64,000 bases of DNA from Rugalucina vietnamica (GCA_964017185.1 OZ024869.1:70154315-70218314); one strand, 5' to 3'. Numbered from the stretch's first letter, positions 41,783-54,099 are shown. Translations and numbers: made by a program. The notes: generated from the letters alone by a model not told the origin.

Positions 41783-42600
41783 GGTGTTACATGGCTTTAA
41801 TTAACTGATAATGTTAAACTTACGTTTGTCCAGGGAGCTACCATACAATCTGCGATTTCCATAATAATATTCAGACATTATACATGTAGGTAACCACGGA
41901 CCAACATGTGTTGGCGTATGGTATATACCAGCATCTTGCGATATCTTCCTATGGCTTTAGTCGATGGTCTGGGACAATGCCACATACGGAAATCACTGCA
42001 AACTTAGACTGGAAACATGTGGCTTACGTACGGAACGTATGATGTTCGAACGAACGGAGACCATGCGATTTGATGCAAGGCTTGAATTATATAATCTGCT
42101 CTTTCTCAAACCATGCCTTTATTGTAACAATATTTGTTTGAAAGGTAGTATCACTGCCATATTATCACTCGCATACATATTGTAGATACATATAGTATGA
42201 TGCATCACAGTTTGACCTGACAAATACTCATCTATAATATTCACATATCGCACTTGGCGATGGCACGACAGAAGTTGCGGCGGCATGCAATTTCTCATTT
42301 TTTTTCCGATCTTGCAGCAAGTGAAGTTTCATGAAAAAGAAATGTGGGAAACGATGTTTCCCTTTCTCAAAAACGTATAATTTTATATGCTATACATGTA
42401 TAGAGTCCTTGTAGAATCGTATGAAATGTGTGCAGAAGGTCGCCATATGGACGCCACACGGAAATGGTAAATCTTGCATAGTTGGAACGCCGTGAGTTAA
42501 TTGCAAGCCAAAAGCTAGTAATTAGGCATCCATTACTTAAACCACTAAACCCCGCTGCAAACAACCCTGAGTTGGCAGACTCGCTTGTTACTGGTTTCTA
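41783..42600. other. Non-coding spacer
   Basis: No exon or repeat supported; the open frames here are short and lack splice signals. Confidence 0.35.
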
Positions 42601-42603
42601 TTT

Positions 42604-42835
42604 GAATCGCCGCATGGGAAAACAAACTCTGCATAGGCGAAAACAAAGTCGCAGATCAGCTTCGCAGTAACTGCGAAGCTGATCAGCGCCTTTTTTTTCG
42701 CTACACAGATAGTACAATATCTCTTCTACTTTAACCCAAAATTTCAAGCTTCTAGCCTGCTTCTGTGACTGTACAGGCAAGTTTGTGTCAGACCTGGTCG
42801 GAGCGCATATCGGTGGTTTTCTCACGCACAGGCTC
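42604..42835. mobile_element. GAGCCGCCTC-family MITE, diverged ends
   Basis: Left end GAATCGCCGCATGGGAAAAC, hairpin CAGCTTCGCAGTAACTGCGA, right end TTTTCTCACGCACAGGCTC. Same orientation as 17929-18162. Confidence 0.8.
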
Positions 42836-43420
42836 ATTTATGAATGACATCAACAAAGAGAAGTGACAAAAGCGCCACAAACATTAATTATTGGGTCCTA
42901 GGTAGTGCTTACACAGCTGTTACGCACCTGTAGGTAATCAGTATGTCTCACATACGCCATGTACATACGTCGTGATATGTCACAAGATATGCGCAGCTTG
43001 ACCACCAATTGCAGATTAAGAGGGGTTTGAAGCGACTCCGCCCCCAACCCCATTTTGAACCATTTCAATTTCGTGGGGGAAATAAGAGCAATCAGGGATG
43101 TTGTACAAAACGACCCCGCCCCCAGTGGGGTTGAATCCCCCCCCCCCCCCAATCCTTTTCAAATCCTAGATCAGCCACTGACCGCAATAAGCCTCAGACC
43201 CCAGCGTTTAAAAAGTTCACACACATCACTGATACACTGCTCATATAAATAGTGAGACAGTATCCGTGAGTCTACTGTATAATATGCAGTTTCATGACCA
43301 TCACCAGTATTTTATATATATAATTATCGTATTTCAGTTTGAAATTTCCCTATCACACACTAGCATATACCTACAGTAAGTCAAACAACAAATATAATCT
43401 ATTTTAAAATAATAAATAGA
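42836..43420. other. Spacer with a C-rich tract
   Basis: 43020-43190 holds AAGAGGGGTTTGAAGCGACT, a C12 tract at about 43138 and AATCCTAGATCAGCCACTG, a dispersed C-tract repeat also seen near 12.4 kb. Confidence 0.4.
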
Positions 43421-43422
43421 GG

Positions 43423-43577
43423 ATATTCAAGTTTTTGGAGTGAATATGAGTTTTATTTCATTGAGTGAAGTGAAAAAATTTTATATTTCATGAGTGCCGA
43501 AGGCACGAATGAAATATATAATTTTTCACTTCACGAGATGAAATAAAAGTCATATTCACGACAAAAACTTGAATTTT
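43423..43577. repeat. 155-bp near-perfect palindrome centred on GTGCCGAAGGCAC
   Basis: Arms begin ATTCAAGTTTTTGGAGTGAA and its complement, pass through TTATTTCAT..GAAGTGAAAAA and meet at GTGCCGAAGGCAC (about 43495). Mismatches are few. Followed at 43790-43855 by two copies of TATTTTCACATGTGAAAATA, itself a palindrome. Confidence 0.85.
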
Positions 43578-43859
43578 CTTTTTATTATATTGCATGTAGT
43601 CATTGTAACGTTGCGCGCTAAAGCATATGACGTCAAAATCTTAAATGACGTCATTATGTCACGTCATTACGTCACTATTGTGTGTGAACGTTCATTGCGT
43701 CAACAATAGCATAGCAGATTATAAAATTTAGTTATGTATAAATTAGAAATGAAACGGTGGAATCGTAATTTGCGTATTCCCAAATCTTATATTTTCACAT
43801 GTGAAAATATAACTTTTTTATATTTTCACATGTGAAAATATAACTTTTTTCAAATATTG

Positions 43860-44590
43860 GTTATATCTAATTACATATTTCTCTATATTTCATCACTTGC
43901 CATATAATAAATCATTTTGACCACTGAAACCTTCTACACTATACCCCCTGTTTAGGGCCATCTCACATGTTACAAAAACATTTATAAGATAAAATGGAGA
44001 AAAAAAATTGACATGTATTTTTGCACACAAATGCTAAGACAACGACAAGTAGCATCGTTTCATGTAAAGTGGTGTTAAATAGTGGAATATCTTATTTATC
44101 TGAGTCGGTCCATATTTCTGACATTTATGTGTTTATATTCGGCTGTATCACGGATTTCGCTTGAACTCATGGAGGTAAGAGCACCCAAAACACTAAAATT
44201 CGTCATTTTTTTCATGGGGCTTATCTTCTTATTGGCATTTTGTAAGACTAAAATTTTAGGCTTTAGAAATAAAGAATGACTCTAATTAGTGCCGCCGACT
44301 AATATTTTGGACAAAATCATGCTTATTGTCTCTCCAGTGTGATGGCCAGAAAAGTGTCAACACCGTCCAAAAATGGCATATGTGTATGTGTACTTTTGAT
44401 TTACCTTAAAACAGCCTAATGTTTTTCATCATCCAGTGAAAGCTAAAATCTGAATTTCAATCCTTAATTAGTAAGCAGGAGCTGGATGCGTGGGTAGACT
44501 GGTATTGTTACCATTGTGTGTATGCAAAAAATGTTAAACAATGCAAAACATCTGATTGAGCTAAATAACAAATTTAAGATAATCTTTTTT
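43860..44590. other. AT-rich non-coding stretch
   Basis: A frame near 44082-44170 ends at a donor-like GAG|GTAAGA, but it has no ATG at its start and does not match the phase of the candidate exon downstream. Confidence 0.3.
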
Positions 44591-44599
44591 TCCTATTCA

Positions 44600-44782
44600 G
44601 CAGCAGTATATTCGGTATACGGGATAGCCAATCGGCATCAACATTATTGGGTCATGCACTTTATCGTTCAGTCGTCCGAAAATGCTGCAACCTACGTATT
44701 TCTTTCCCGAGGCGTCAAGTTTGGAAGTAGTGAATACAAAAGTCAACGGAATGTTACCTTTGCGACACTTCAAACTTACTAA
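44600..44782 (+). CDS. Weak candidate exon
   Basis: A very good acceptor (TTTTTTTTCCTATTCAG, ending 44599) precedes a stretch of locally raised GC content that is open in two frames. One (AVYSVYGIANRHQHYWVMHF..) ends with a TAA at 44780-44782; the other is open for about 42 codons. No partner exon or homology was found, so it may be a decoy. Product unknown. Confidence 0.2.
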   Translation, partial: AAVYSVYGIANRHQHYWVMHFIVQSSENAATYVFLSRGVKFGSSEYKSQRNVTFATLQTY

Positions 44783-44789
44783 CATTGAG

Positions 44790-46285
44790 GTGATGAGGTA
44801 ATCATGGCTCTTTTCATATAGTGACCACTTTAATGTCAAGCACTCCAGTTTGTAAGCTAAGTATTACTTCTCTCTCACACGACTAAAACTTCTGACTATC
44901 GTATGCTACAAACCTGTGTTACATATACCATCTCGTGACCGGTAAAAGACAGCAACAAAAGCTTTAGGTGTTTTCAATAGTCAGCATACGCAAGTATAAG
45001 TGGTTTTGTCAACTTGCTGACGATGGTGATAAAGCTGGTTTGTTTTGAATCGCCCCACGAAAAAGGGATCTGCTTTGTCGTTAATTTTTCATTGTTCATG
45101 CAGATCAAATAGGGGCCTAGCAATGACATCATATCATCGTATTAATCGCCTGATTAATCTTGTATACCCAAATGAACTTTTCGTTCATGGGTATCTGCCA
45201 AGGATTCACGATTTCCATCTTCGAAGCAGAATTTAAAATCAATTTTCAGATATGATGGGCGCAAAAAGACATGTTGGTTTGTGAAAAATCTCAATTGAAT
45301 GAGCCAATCTTGAAGTTTTCCTGCGACGTCTGAACATGGATTCCAGTTGACGGAGGTGTTCCTCCCAGGACGAGGGTTATATCGTCGTTATATGAGCCAT
45401 TTTAAACTGATGTCTATTGCGTGTCAAGCTGAATCGCTATTATTCCCTAAACATTTACTACAGTGTAGCACTTACATTTTAAACGAACTGGTGGTCTTTT
45501 GCTTAAAATTTGCAAAGCATAGCATCACTATTATGCATAATACTTTTGTTGTCTTTCTTATGATTGATTATATGGAAGGTCTTCAGTATTCCACTTAGAT
45601 ATTTCAATGCCAGTGTTCTAAATGATGAGGAAACTGTGTGTCTAGGGTCCATCTACTGTCTGTGTCCAATAATGGAACGATTCGGATGTCATGTTTTAGA
45701 CCAAGCTAATGGGTTGTAAGAAAGGTTAATTGAATGTAGAGACAATCTAATAAATCCATTTTGACAATGAAGAAAACATAAAGTGAAGCTTAACAACTGT
45801 TACTGTCTAAAGTACTAGCAAAACCTGTAATGGTCTTTACATTATGAAAAGCACTAAACATTGAGAAATGTGTATGCATGTAGAGGAACTACAGTATAAA
45901 CTTAAAGTTTCTTTAACTATTTTGTTGCTTTTATTTTCATACACACTTCTTTCAGAACTTGCAAACATTGCATAATAAACGTGTGGTCGTAAATATAAGT
46001 TAATTGTGAGCTCAACAAAAGATGAAAAGTCACTTTTCTGAAGTTATTCTTCTTATGTTTTGACGACCTGGTGTGTAACGCTGTCTGTTAATTTTAAAAA
46101 TTAACAAGAATTGGCTGCAAGCAATGCTTTCAGTATACACCCCCCCCCCCGCAATATCATCTGAAGCTGGCCAATAACTTGCTAGGTCATACATGCAGAA
46201 ATTCTGTCAAATACATCATTTCACATTATAATCCTTCATGTACATCATCAGTACGTATGTCTGCAAAATGTCTGTATGGTATTAA
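44790..46285. other. Non-coding stretch
   Basis: No exon or repeat supported, apart from a C10 tract at 46141-46150. Short open frames (for example 45347-45598) lack splice signals and homology. Confidence 0.35.
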
Positions 46286-46289
46286 AAGT

Positions 46290-48415
46290 ATATATTGAAG
46301 GCTCTAGGAGGAGTTGCACTATTGGTCATTATTAATTATGAGATATGGTAAAAACTGGCCAAGTTAAGAAAGCTGTACATTAGTCAAAAATATACTTTTC
46401 AATAACAATTCTTCATGCACATCTGCAATATATCTGGAACAATTATACAAAGAATTAAAAAGAAACATTGAAAGTTCTAGGAGAAGTTGATTTCACAAAG
46501 TATGCACTATCAACTACTATTGCATATAAGCAATGGTCGAAAAATGGCAAAGTTAAAAATATTGCATATTTGTAAAAACTGATTTTTTCAGCATGATAAT
46601 TCCTCATGCACATCTACAATATATCTGAAACATATCTTTAAAGTATCAAATGGAAACCAACAAAGCTTCAGGAGGAGTTGATTTCACAAAGTATGCACTT
46701 TCAACCATTATTGAATATAAGCATTGTTCGGATATTGGCAAGGTTTAAAAAGCTGTACATTTGTCAAAAATATTTTTTCAACATTATGATTCTTTAAGTA
46801 ACATGTCTGCAAAGTATTGAAAGAATATACTGAAAGCTCTTGGAGTGAGTTGATTTCACAAAGTATGCACTATTGATCAATATCCAATATGACTAATGGT
46901 CCGAAATAAGATAAGTTAACCAGAAGACCAATGGTCCTGTAAACGCTCACCTGAGACCTGAGATATATACATGTACCAATAAACTTGTTAGACTAGAATG
47001 GTACAATGCATGTATATAACCCTAGGGCAGGGTCAGAATAACTCCTGGAGTCAATGTCTTTTTCAAATCATAAAAATTCAGTCCATTTGCCAAATAACTG
47101 CAAGTTTTGTCATTCAAATGACATTTTAATAATTTTCTCCATTCAAATGCATGGGCGATCTAAGTTGACCTTGTCGTGAAATAGGTCAAGGTCATCCCTT
47201 GTAATGATTTATGCAAATTTTGTAGACCTCCGTTCCTTAATGCTTCATGCCAAGTTTCAAAATCATAGGCCTTCTGGTTCTGGAGAAGAAGATTTTTAAA
47301 CGTTTTTGCTATTTATAGCCATGGCCGCCATCTTGGTCATATGACCTTGACCATTTATATAAACGTTCATTCCCCCTTACTAAGGATGCTCCACATGAAG
47401 TTTGGCTTTGATTGGTCTAGCGGATTCAGAGAAGAAGATGTTTGAATATTATGGTCATATACATGTATATAGCCCCGGGGCAGGGGCAGACAACCCCCCT
47501 GGGGCTAAAATTTTCCATTAACATTAATCTTCTGTCCATTTGCCTATTCCCAGTAAGTTTTACCCATTAAATAGCATTTTACCATTTTTTCCCATTTAAA
47601 TGCATGGGCGACCTAAGTTGACATTGCCGTAAAATAGGTCAAGGTCATCCTAGGGTCCTGATTTATATAAATTATGATGGGCCTGCGTCCCCAAAGCTGC
47701 ATACTAAGTTTCGTGGAAATCGGCCCACTGGTTCTGGAGAAGAAGATTTTTAAAGGTTTTTGCTATTTATAGCCATGGCGGCCATTTTGGTCATGTGACC
47801 TGGACCATTTATATAAACTTTCGTTCCCCCTTCCTAAGGATGCTCCACATCAAGTTTGGCTTTGATTGGCCAAGCGGTTTCAGACGAGAAGATCTTTGAA
47901 ATTGTGGACTTGGACGACGGACGGACGACGACGGACGACGGACGGACGCCGGAACATGGGTATACTATAAGCTCACCTGTGAGCCTTCGGCTCAGGTGAG
48001 CTAAAAGGGCTGTAAATTTGTCAAAAATATTTTTTTTTCAGCATAACACTTCTTCATGCACATCTGCAATATATCTGAAACATATCTGCAAAGAATCAAA
48101 AGGGAACATTGAAAGCTGTAGGAGGACTTGATTTCACAAAGTAAGCACTTCCAGCACTTTGGCAAACACTCTATGTATAGATCTAAAAAGTCCCATAACT
48201 CTTGCAAAACTGACCTTTTGGCCCCTAAATCCATACCATATATGTGTTGTCTGATGGTGCAGGTGTGGTGAAAATTTGAACAACATCTGGCAGAAGCTAC
48301 CTAAGTTATTCAGTAAAATGTCCAAACGTTGACAGAAAGACGGAGTGACGGAAAGACGGACACGCTGAAAACAGTAACCCACCCCCCTACAGCTCTGTTT
48401 TGCGAGGGTTTAAAA
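46290..48415 (+). mobile_element. Tandem-repeat element (~185-bp units) interrupted by another element
   Basis: GTTGATTTCACAAAGTATGC recurs near 46486, 46677 and 46850 and, after the insertion 46921-48003, as CTTGATTTCACAAAGTAAGC near 48126. CATGCACATCTGCAATATATC also repeats. The end has GACGGAGTGACGGAAAGACG (about 48340) and a ctaCAGCTCTGTTTTGCGAGG tail, again a GACG-run architecture. Confidence 0.6.
46921..48003 (+). mobile_element. Pearl / Helitron-associated-like element, two ~454-bp units, nested
   Basis: CCAGAAGACCAATGGTCC..GCTCACCTGAG at the left; AAATAGGTCAAGGTCATCC at about 47179 and 47632; GACGGACGACGACGGACG run at 47913-47950; hairpin GCTCACCTGTGAGCC/GGCTCAGGTGAGC at 47971-48001, ending CTAA. 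The flanks rejoin to a normal unit of the surrounding array (GTTAA..AAAGGGCTGTAAATTTGTC), so the boundaries are precise to a few bases. Confidence 0.7.
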
Positions 48416-48466
48416 AACGTCACATTGTATACTGGCGAGGTATGTTTAAGCTTCTAAATTACATTT

Positions 48467-48684
48467 GAGCCGCTACGCGAGAAACCCGGTCTTCGGGGTT
48501 TCCGACCAGGTCCGACACAAACCGGCCTATGCAGTCACAGAAGAAAGCTAGAAGCTTGAAATTTGGAATATAGGGAGAAGAGTAATTGTTCTATCCGTGT
48601 AGCGAAAACAAAGGCGCTGATCAGCTGTGCTGTTGATCTGCGTCTTTGCATAGGCAAAATTCCGGTTTTCTTACGACGCGGCTC
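48467..48684. mobile_element. GAGCCGCCTC-family MITE, diverged
   Basis: Ends GAGCCGCTACGCGAGAAACC and TTTTCTTACGACGCGGCTC, internal GCGCTGATCAGCTGTGCTG. One side of the hairpin is shortened. Confidence 0.78.
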
Positions 48685-49384
48685 ATATGGATAAGCTCTA
48701 CCCAAACATCTACATATATATGGATTACCAGACATAATCTAGGTTGCTCGTACTTCCCGAAGAGACTTTATTTACGCTATAAGAGAAACTGTAATCAACT
48801 GTCAACGAGACATAGCACTTGCATTGAATTTACCCGCATAGCATGCTATATTTAAATGTCGAAAATAAACTGATAGATGGATAAGCATGGTGCCAAAATA
48901 TTAGAAACAAATATTGTTTTCCATTTCGCAATGATACAGTATATTGAACTACATTATCAGACCAGACTATCTGGCTTGTTTTGATGTAAAAGGATTTTTC
49001 ACTCCAATTCGTAATAAATACGCCTCTAAGTTGACAGATGATGGTTAGATAATGATAGCAGACGGACAACTTGGTTTTAATGATCGTCTGGTTCAATATC
49101 AGATCCATATTTAGTCAGACCAACGTGACTAGGAATTGTATCTGAAAAGAAGTTGTACAATGATCTATTTTAAGCATCTCACGAAATTAAAAACCAGCAA
49201 TACTTTATATGCCAAATAAGTATCTCAGCGCGTCACCCATTTTCTCATTTTATGCAATAAGTCTAGACCGTTTTATCCTAGTCCATTACGAAAACATGCC
49301 CATACAATATACAGCAAAATTTTCCACCTTTAAAAATTAAATTTTCAGTTGAAAAAATAAGAAGATATTTTTCTTATTTTTCTT

Positions 49385-49570
49385 ATTTTTGCTCAAAATA
49401 TAGATTGTGGGTACACGTTAGAACCGCCTCGGTGAGAGGCGGTTCTAACGAGAACCCAAAATTTATGTTTTGAAGCAAAAATAAGAAGAAATAGGTATAC
49501 CCCTGCATACCCCAGTTTTGCTATATAAAAGCGGGGTTCAAGGGGGTATACACTACACGGACATGTTTTC
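49385..49570. repeat. GTGGGTACACGTTAGAACCGCC hairpin plus CCCCTGCATACCCC block, copy 4
   Basis: GATTGTGGGTACACGTTAGAACC and GGTTCTAACGAGAACCCAAA form the hairpin. GGTATACCCCTGCATACCCC, TATATAAAAGCGGGGTTCAA and CACGGACATG follow. Same order as at 54100-54285. Confidence 0.7.
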
Positions 49571-49862
49571 CTGATGCCGCGGTAAATAGGATTGCTGATC
49601 GTGATCATACAAGCAACATTTTTATATCATATAAGATACACGGAAAAACAAGCATATTTGGCTAATTTCAACCGCCAGACAGATGTTTGACATTTTTATT
49701 GGATATAATACAATCCGGTATACAAGATGTGTAAGGCTTTGATTCCAATCTCTAAGCCTTTTAATCTACATTACACAGATTGCTATTGCACATTTGATTT
49801 TTATATGATCTGATAATTTCTCACGCGCAATTTGTCTCTTGAGCTATAACCTTCAACAGTTT

Positions 49863-51055
49863 TTGCATTGTATATATAATCCAGACTATATGAGATAGCT
49901 GCACTGAGTGAGACTCGTTCGTAGAGATTGGGGGGATCAAAGAAGTTGGTGCTGGATACACTTTCTTCTGGACTGGACGCAAAAGTGAAGCGAAGCGTGA
50001 AGCAAGAGTTGGTTTGCTATTAAAATGGACATACATAGTTGGTAAGCTTTCAGGATTGCCGAAAGACATCAATGACCGCCTAATGAAATTGAGACTTGCT
50101 TTGTCAGGCAATAAACATGCAACGATCGTCAGTGCATAGGCATCCACAATGATCAATTCAGATAAAGTTAAGGACAAGTTCTATCATAACTTAGAAAAAC
50201 GTTATTTCTAAAACACTCAGTACAGATAAGCTTATTCTCCTTGGCGACTCCGATGCCAGAGTTGATACAGACCACCAGACCTGAAAAGGAGTTATAGAAG
50301 ATTTTGGAAAGTACAACAGCAATGGTTTCTTGCTTCTGAGAAAGTGTGCTGAACATGATTTACTAAAAACAACAAAGTTTTCCGTCTACCAAATCGAAAC
50401 AAAACATCATGGATGCATCACCGATCCAAACACTGGCATCTCATAGTCTCTGTCATGGTACGTAGGCCAGCCAGACAGGATGTCAGAGTGACAAATAAAA
50501 ATAAAACTGAGTTCCTTTAACAGCAGTGAACATATTAATGAGGAAGGGGGTGGGTCATATCGCGGATTCGGCTTCTCAAGCCTCATCAGTTACCATTTAG
50601 ATTTGACAACATGAAGCCAAGAGAATTTCTTTCACGAGGGTAGTCAATACAAAGACTAAGATTGTCCAAATAAGGCCAAATGTAGTAAACTTTGGTTAGA
50701 AAATGAATCTTAACCGATGATAAATTTCTGATTTCTCAGAATATCTTCGCTGATCACAAAGGTTCAAAGGGAAAAAGACAATGTGTTGTTCAGACTGTTA
50801 GACAGATCACTGACTGGTTGTCAGCAAACTCAACCGTAGAATCCAGCCTGCGAGGCGACCTCAAGGCAAGAAAGCTCCTAAGACTGGATGTCTCAAAGCT
50901 GAATCAAGACAGCATGAGACAAGAATGACTTTTGCAATGAACTGGGTGCAATCAACCACAGTTCAGAGTAGTTTTGCATAAAGCGCTTCATTCTTCAGCT
51001 GCCACCACTTTTGGACATCTCGACAGTGCATTAGACATTTAAAGGAAGTAAAGTG
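49863..51055 (+). pseudogene. LINE endonuclease-domain pseudogene
   Basis: Reading with frame changes gives AALSETRF, VGAGYTFFWTGRKSEAKREA, INDRLMKLRLALSGNKHATIVSA, LILLGD-like and LLLLRKC-like pieces, VFRLPNRNKTSWMHHRSKHW and, after an insertion, TDH..VVSKLNRRIQPARRPQG and HSSAATTFGH. This matches the AP-endonuclease part of non-LTR retrotransposons often annotated as 'craniofacial development protein 2-like'. Several stops and frameshifts, a 285-bp insertion at about 50494-50778, and no reverse transcriptase downstream. Confidence 0.8.
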
Positions 51056-51725
51056 ACATAGTCGTACATAAAGTGTTTATCGGAACATTTTCCAAAACTA
51101 TGTGAATGGAAGACATCACTTCCGTGCCTGTGTACTATACATTTTTGAAGCTATTGAAATTCATGACTGGGTAAAATACAGACTGTCGCATCACATTTAG
51201 TCACGACGTCTAAAACGTTCTATAGAGCCAAATCTAAAGGGTCACTGACGAGACTTTAATAGTCGAAACCGCGGTATGTCCCATCCTCTTTCTCATTAAT
51301 GTGTTCGCTGCTCTTAAAGGATCTCAGTTTTAATTCTTATTTGCTATTACTGCAGCTGGTGTTGTGCTGTGTGGCGGCCCTAAAAAGTCTCCCCGTACAT
51401 CATCCATAGTGCAGGTTATATTTTCCTTTTGGTCCATTGAGATCAGCGAGGGTATTCTGAAAAATCAGAAATTAATTATCTGTTAAGATTCATTTTCTTG
51501 CCAATATTTAATATATTTGGTCCCATTTAGATAATACTAGTCTTTGTTTCGACTACCATGTTGAAAGTTGCAAAATTTCAGTAATTCTCTTTGGCTCCTT
51601 GTTGCCAAATCTAAAGGGTCACTGATGAGACTTTAATAGTCGAAACCGACGTATGGCCCATCCTCTTTCTCATTAATGTGTTCGCTGCTCTTAAAGGATC
51701 TCAGTTTTAATTTTTATATTCTCTC
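50494..51725. mobile_element. Repeat inserted in the LINE fragment, plus inverted copy
   Basis: 50494-50760 (AAAACTGAGTTCCTTTAAC, ATTAATGAGGAAGGGGGTGG, ..GATTTCTCAGAATATCTTCGC) is the reverse complement of 51440-51725. A further partial inverted copy lies at 51213-51345 and another at 33957-34055. The unit is about 270-285 bp without visible coding. Confidence 0.7.
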
Positions 51726-51904
51726 TCAACTGACGAAAACAAGTATTGTTATTTCTGATATTCCAGAATGTCCCTAATTGTCTTTAGCATTCTTTGGCAT
51801 TTATTTGTACCCTAGAGAACCAAACAGGATTCGTTTTATTTACATGTTAATAGTTCGTTTGCGTGAGTGAACAATTGTAATTTGAAATAACGAAGGAATG
51901 AACA

Positions 51905-53212
51905 AAAAAAAAAAGAGAGAGAGAGAACATGGTCCTTAGAACGCTTACCTGAGATAAATCTTTGAAAACGTGACCTTAGGCCAAGGCCAAAAATAACATT
52001 GATATTGAAGGTAAAAGTAGCATTGACATTGAATACTCACATAATTTCATTATCTCAGTAAATGCATATATTAACCAATTTTCAGGTGTCAGACTTGTAA
52101 GTTTTCTGAAAAATCCATTGCTTACACTTTTCGTACTGAAAAGCCTATGTGACACAATTTGACCATGCCTTAAAATACATCAAGGTAAACCCAAGTATGT
52201 GATTTTTACACTTAAGGTGGGCTAGAGCCCATGATGCTCCATCAAAAGTTTCTTTGAAATAGGCTTCAACAGAGAGACGAGATGTTTACAGGGACTTTTA
52301 ATGTATAAACCAACGTTTACAGTGGATTTTATTGTATAAACCAATGTTTACAGTGAAATTCATTGTATAAACCAATGTTTACAGTGGATTTTATTGTATA
52401 AACCAATGTGTACAGTGGATGTTATTTCATCCAATGTTTACTGTGGATTTTGTTGTATAAACTTAGTTTGTGACTTAGACAGTGTGTTAAAATTTGAAAG
52501 TTAGTATGACAGTGAAGTGTGGCTTTTTATTCTTCGTTTCACTTGACTCAACTATCTACAAGAGAGATTTACGAGTTGAACAGGCCCAAAACGATTTTAA
52601 GTGTTTTGCCATATATTGGCATGGTGACCATCTTGATCATTTATATAAATTATTTGTTCCTTCTCAAACAGGTTCGACATTAAAGTTGTCTGTGGCTGGC
52701 AAAATAGTTTCTGAGGAAACTAAGTTTGAATCGTTGAAGTTAAATGACCTTTAGCCAAGATATGACCATGACCTTGAATACTCAAATAATTTTATTTGCT
52801 CAATAAATTGTCTGCAGCTACCGATTTCCAGGTCCCAGGTTACAAACCATTCTGGAGAAGTCAAATGTTTCCACTTTTTCCTATTAGATAGGCTAATCCC
52901 ATACAGGCTGACCAAATTTGGCCATGTAATAAACAGGCCATGGTCAAACGTCATGTTTTATACAAACTGTGATGGACCAGAGTGCCCAATGCTAAATACA
53001 TATACTAGTGTCCGGAGGTGAAGATTTTAAAGGTTTTTACCATCATGCATTTGTATCTGATCATGGCGGTATATTGGTCATGTAACCTGGACCATTTATA
53101 CAAACTTTGGTTCTGCCTTCCTAAGAATGCTCCTCGTGACATTTGGCTCGAATATCGTGCACGACAACGACAACGGAACGTTGGTATACTATAAGATCAC
53201 CTGTTGATCCTG
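51905..53212 (+). mobile_element. Degenerate pearl-like element
   Basis: ATGGTCCTTAGAACGCTTACCTGAG (about 51930) matches the left end of the family, 'TTGGTCATGTAACCTGGACC' (53074) the core, and ACGACAACGACAACGG..ATAAGATCACCTGTTGATCC (53161-53210) the right end. It is far more diverged than the copies at 5.2 and 46.9 kb and contains the minisatellite at 52305. Confidence 0.5.
52305..52462. repeat. 31-bp minisatellite, about five units
   Basis: Unit ACCAATGTTTACAGTGGATT plus TTATTGTATAA, with one unit shortened at about 52416-52430. Confidence 0.85.
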
Positions 53213-54099
53213 ACATGTACATTTCTCGTGAAATATAAGTACATATACGCATATAAAGCCATACAGCTTGTAAAATGATACCAAATACGTGGTCTCTATT
53301 TTCCGAATCCGTTCTATAACTCTCCGTGGATGCTTTGTTTATGTAGGACAGAATGCCAATATATTTCTTATCTTGGTCGACATTTAAAATTGTTATTGAA
53401 ACACAATGCTGCCCCAAAAGACTGATAAGTGTTATAACTCAGTTAATGGCGCTTAAATTAATGTAGAACTGACAAAACTTCAACATTATTCAATGAAGCG
53501 GGAATAAAATCGATGAACTTGGAGCTTTTATCTCCCGTGCACTTTGTTTACTTTCAAATTTACTTTGTTGCACTTTTGTATACTAAGTCAAACTCCATTT
53601 TCGTTCCTTCGGGGATTTGTGAGAAATCATACTGCAATCTTGTTGCCATTTCAGTTTAAGTTTTCTGTGAATATGCAGCTGATATAGCAAAGTCTTTACA
53701 GACATAGACTATTGATGTTAATAAGAAAAAAGATGTTCAGTTTTTTGAGTACTTCGCTTTTTAGCATCATGTGTTTATGGCATGCTAGAATCGCCTTGCT
53801 GACAGAAAAAACACGGACACCTAAATATCTTTGACATCGTTAGAAAACAATCTTTTTTGATTTTGTACAAACGCGCAGTAGGAGCTATGCTTAATATACA
53901 TGTGGAACATATATTTTCTATTTTTGAAGGAAGTTCCAGACTCGTCCATACTTAAAGACCATATTGTCGGTATCTGCCCGGTAGAGCCTGTTTCTTCTGG
54001 TTCCTGGTCGAAAACACGCCAATACAATATACAGAGAATTTTTAAGTGGTAAATATTGAAAGTTTTTAGTAGTAAAGTTTTGATATTTTACTAATTTTT

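Larger units (their letters stand above)
48850..53270 (+). repeat. Diverged ~5-kb tandem array, partial unit 0 (blocks B and A-end)
   Basis: Block B (48850-49160 and 49600-49780) matches 61690-61970 and 62125-62290, for example CAATATCAGATCCATATTTAGTCA. The A-end (51755-51880, AGCATTCTTTGGCATTTATTTGTACCC) matches 63760-63860. The rest of the unit is occupied by the LINE fragment, its insertion and a pearl-like relic. Confidence 0.7.
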
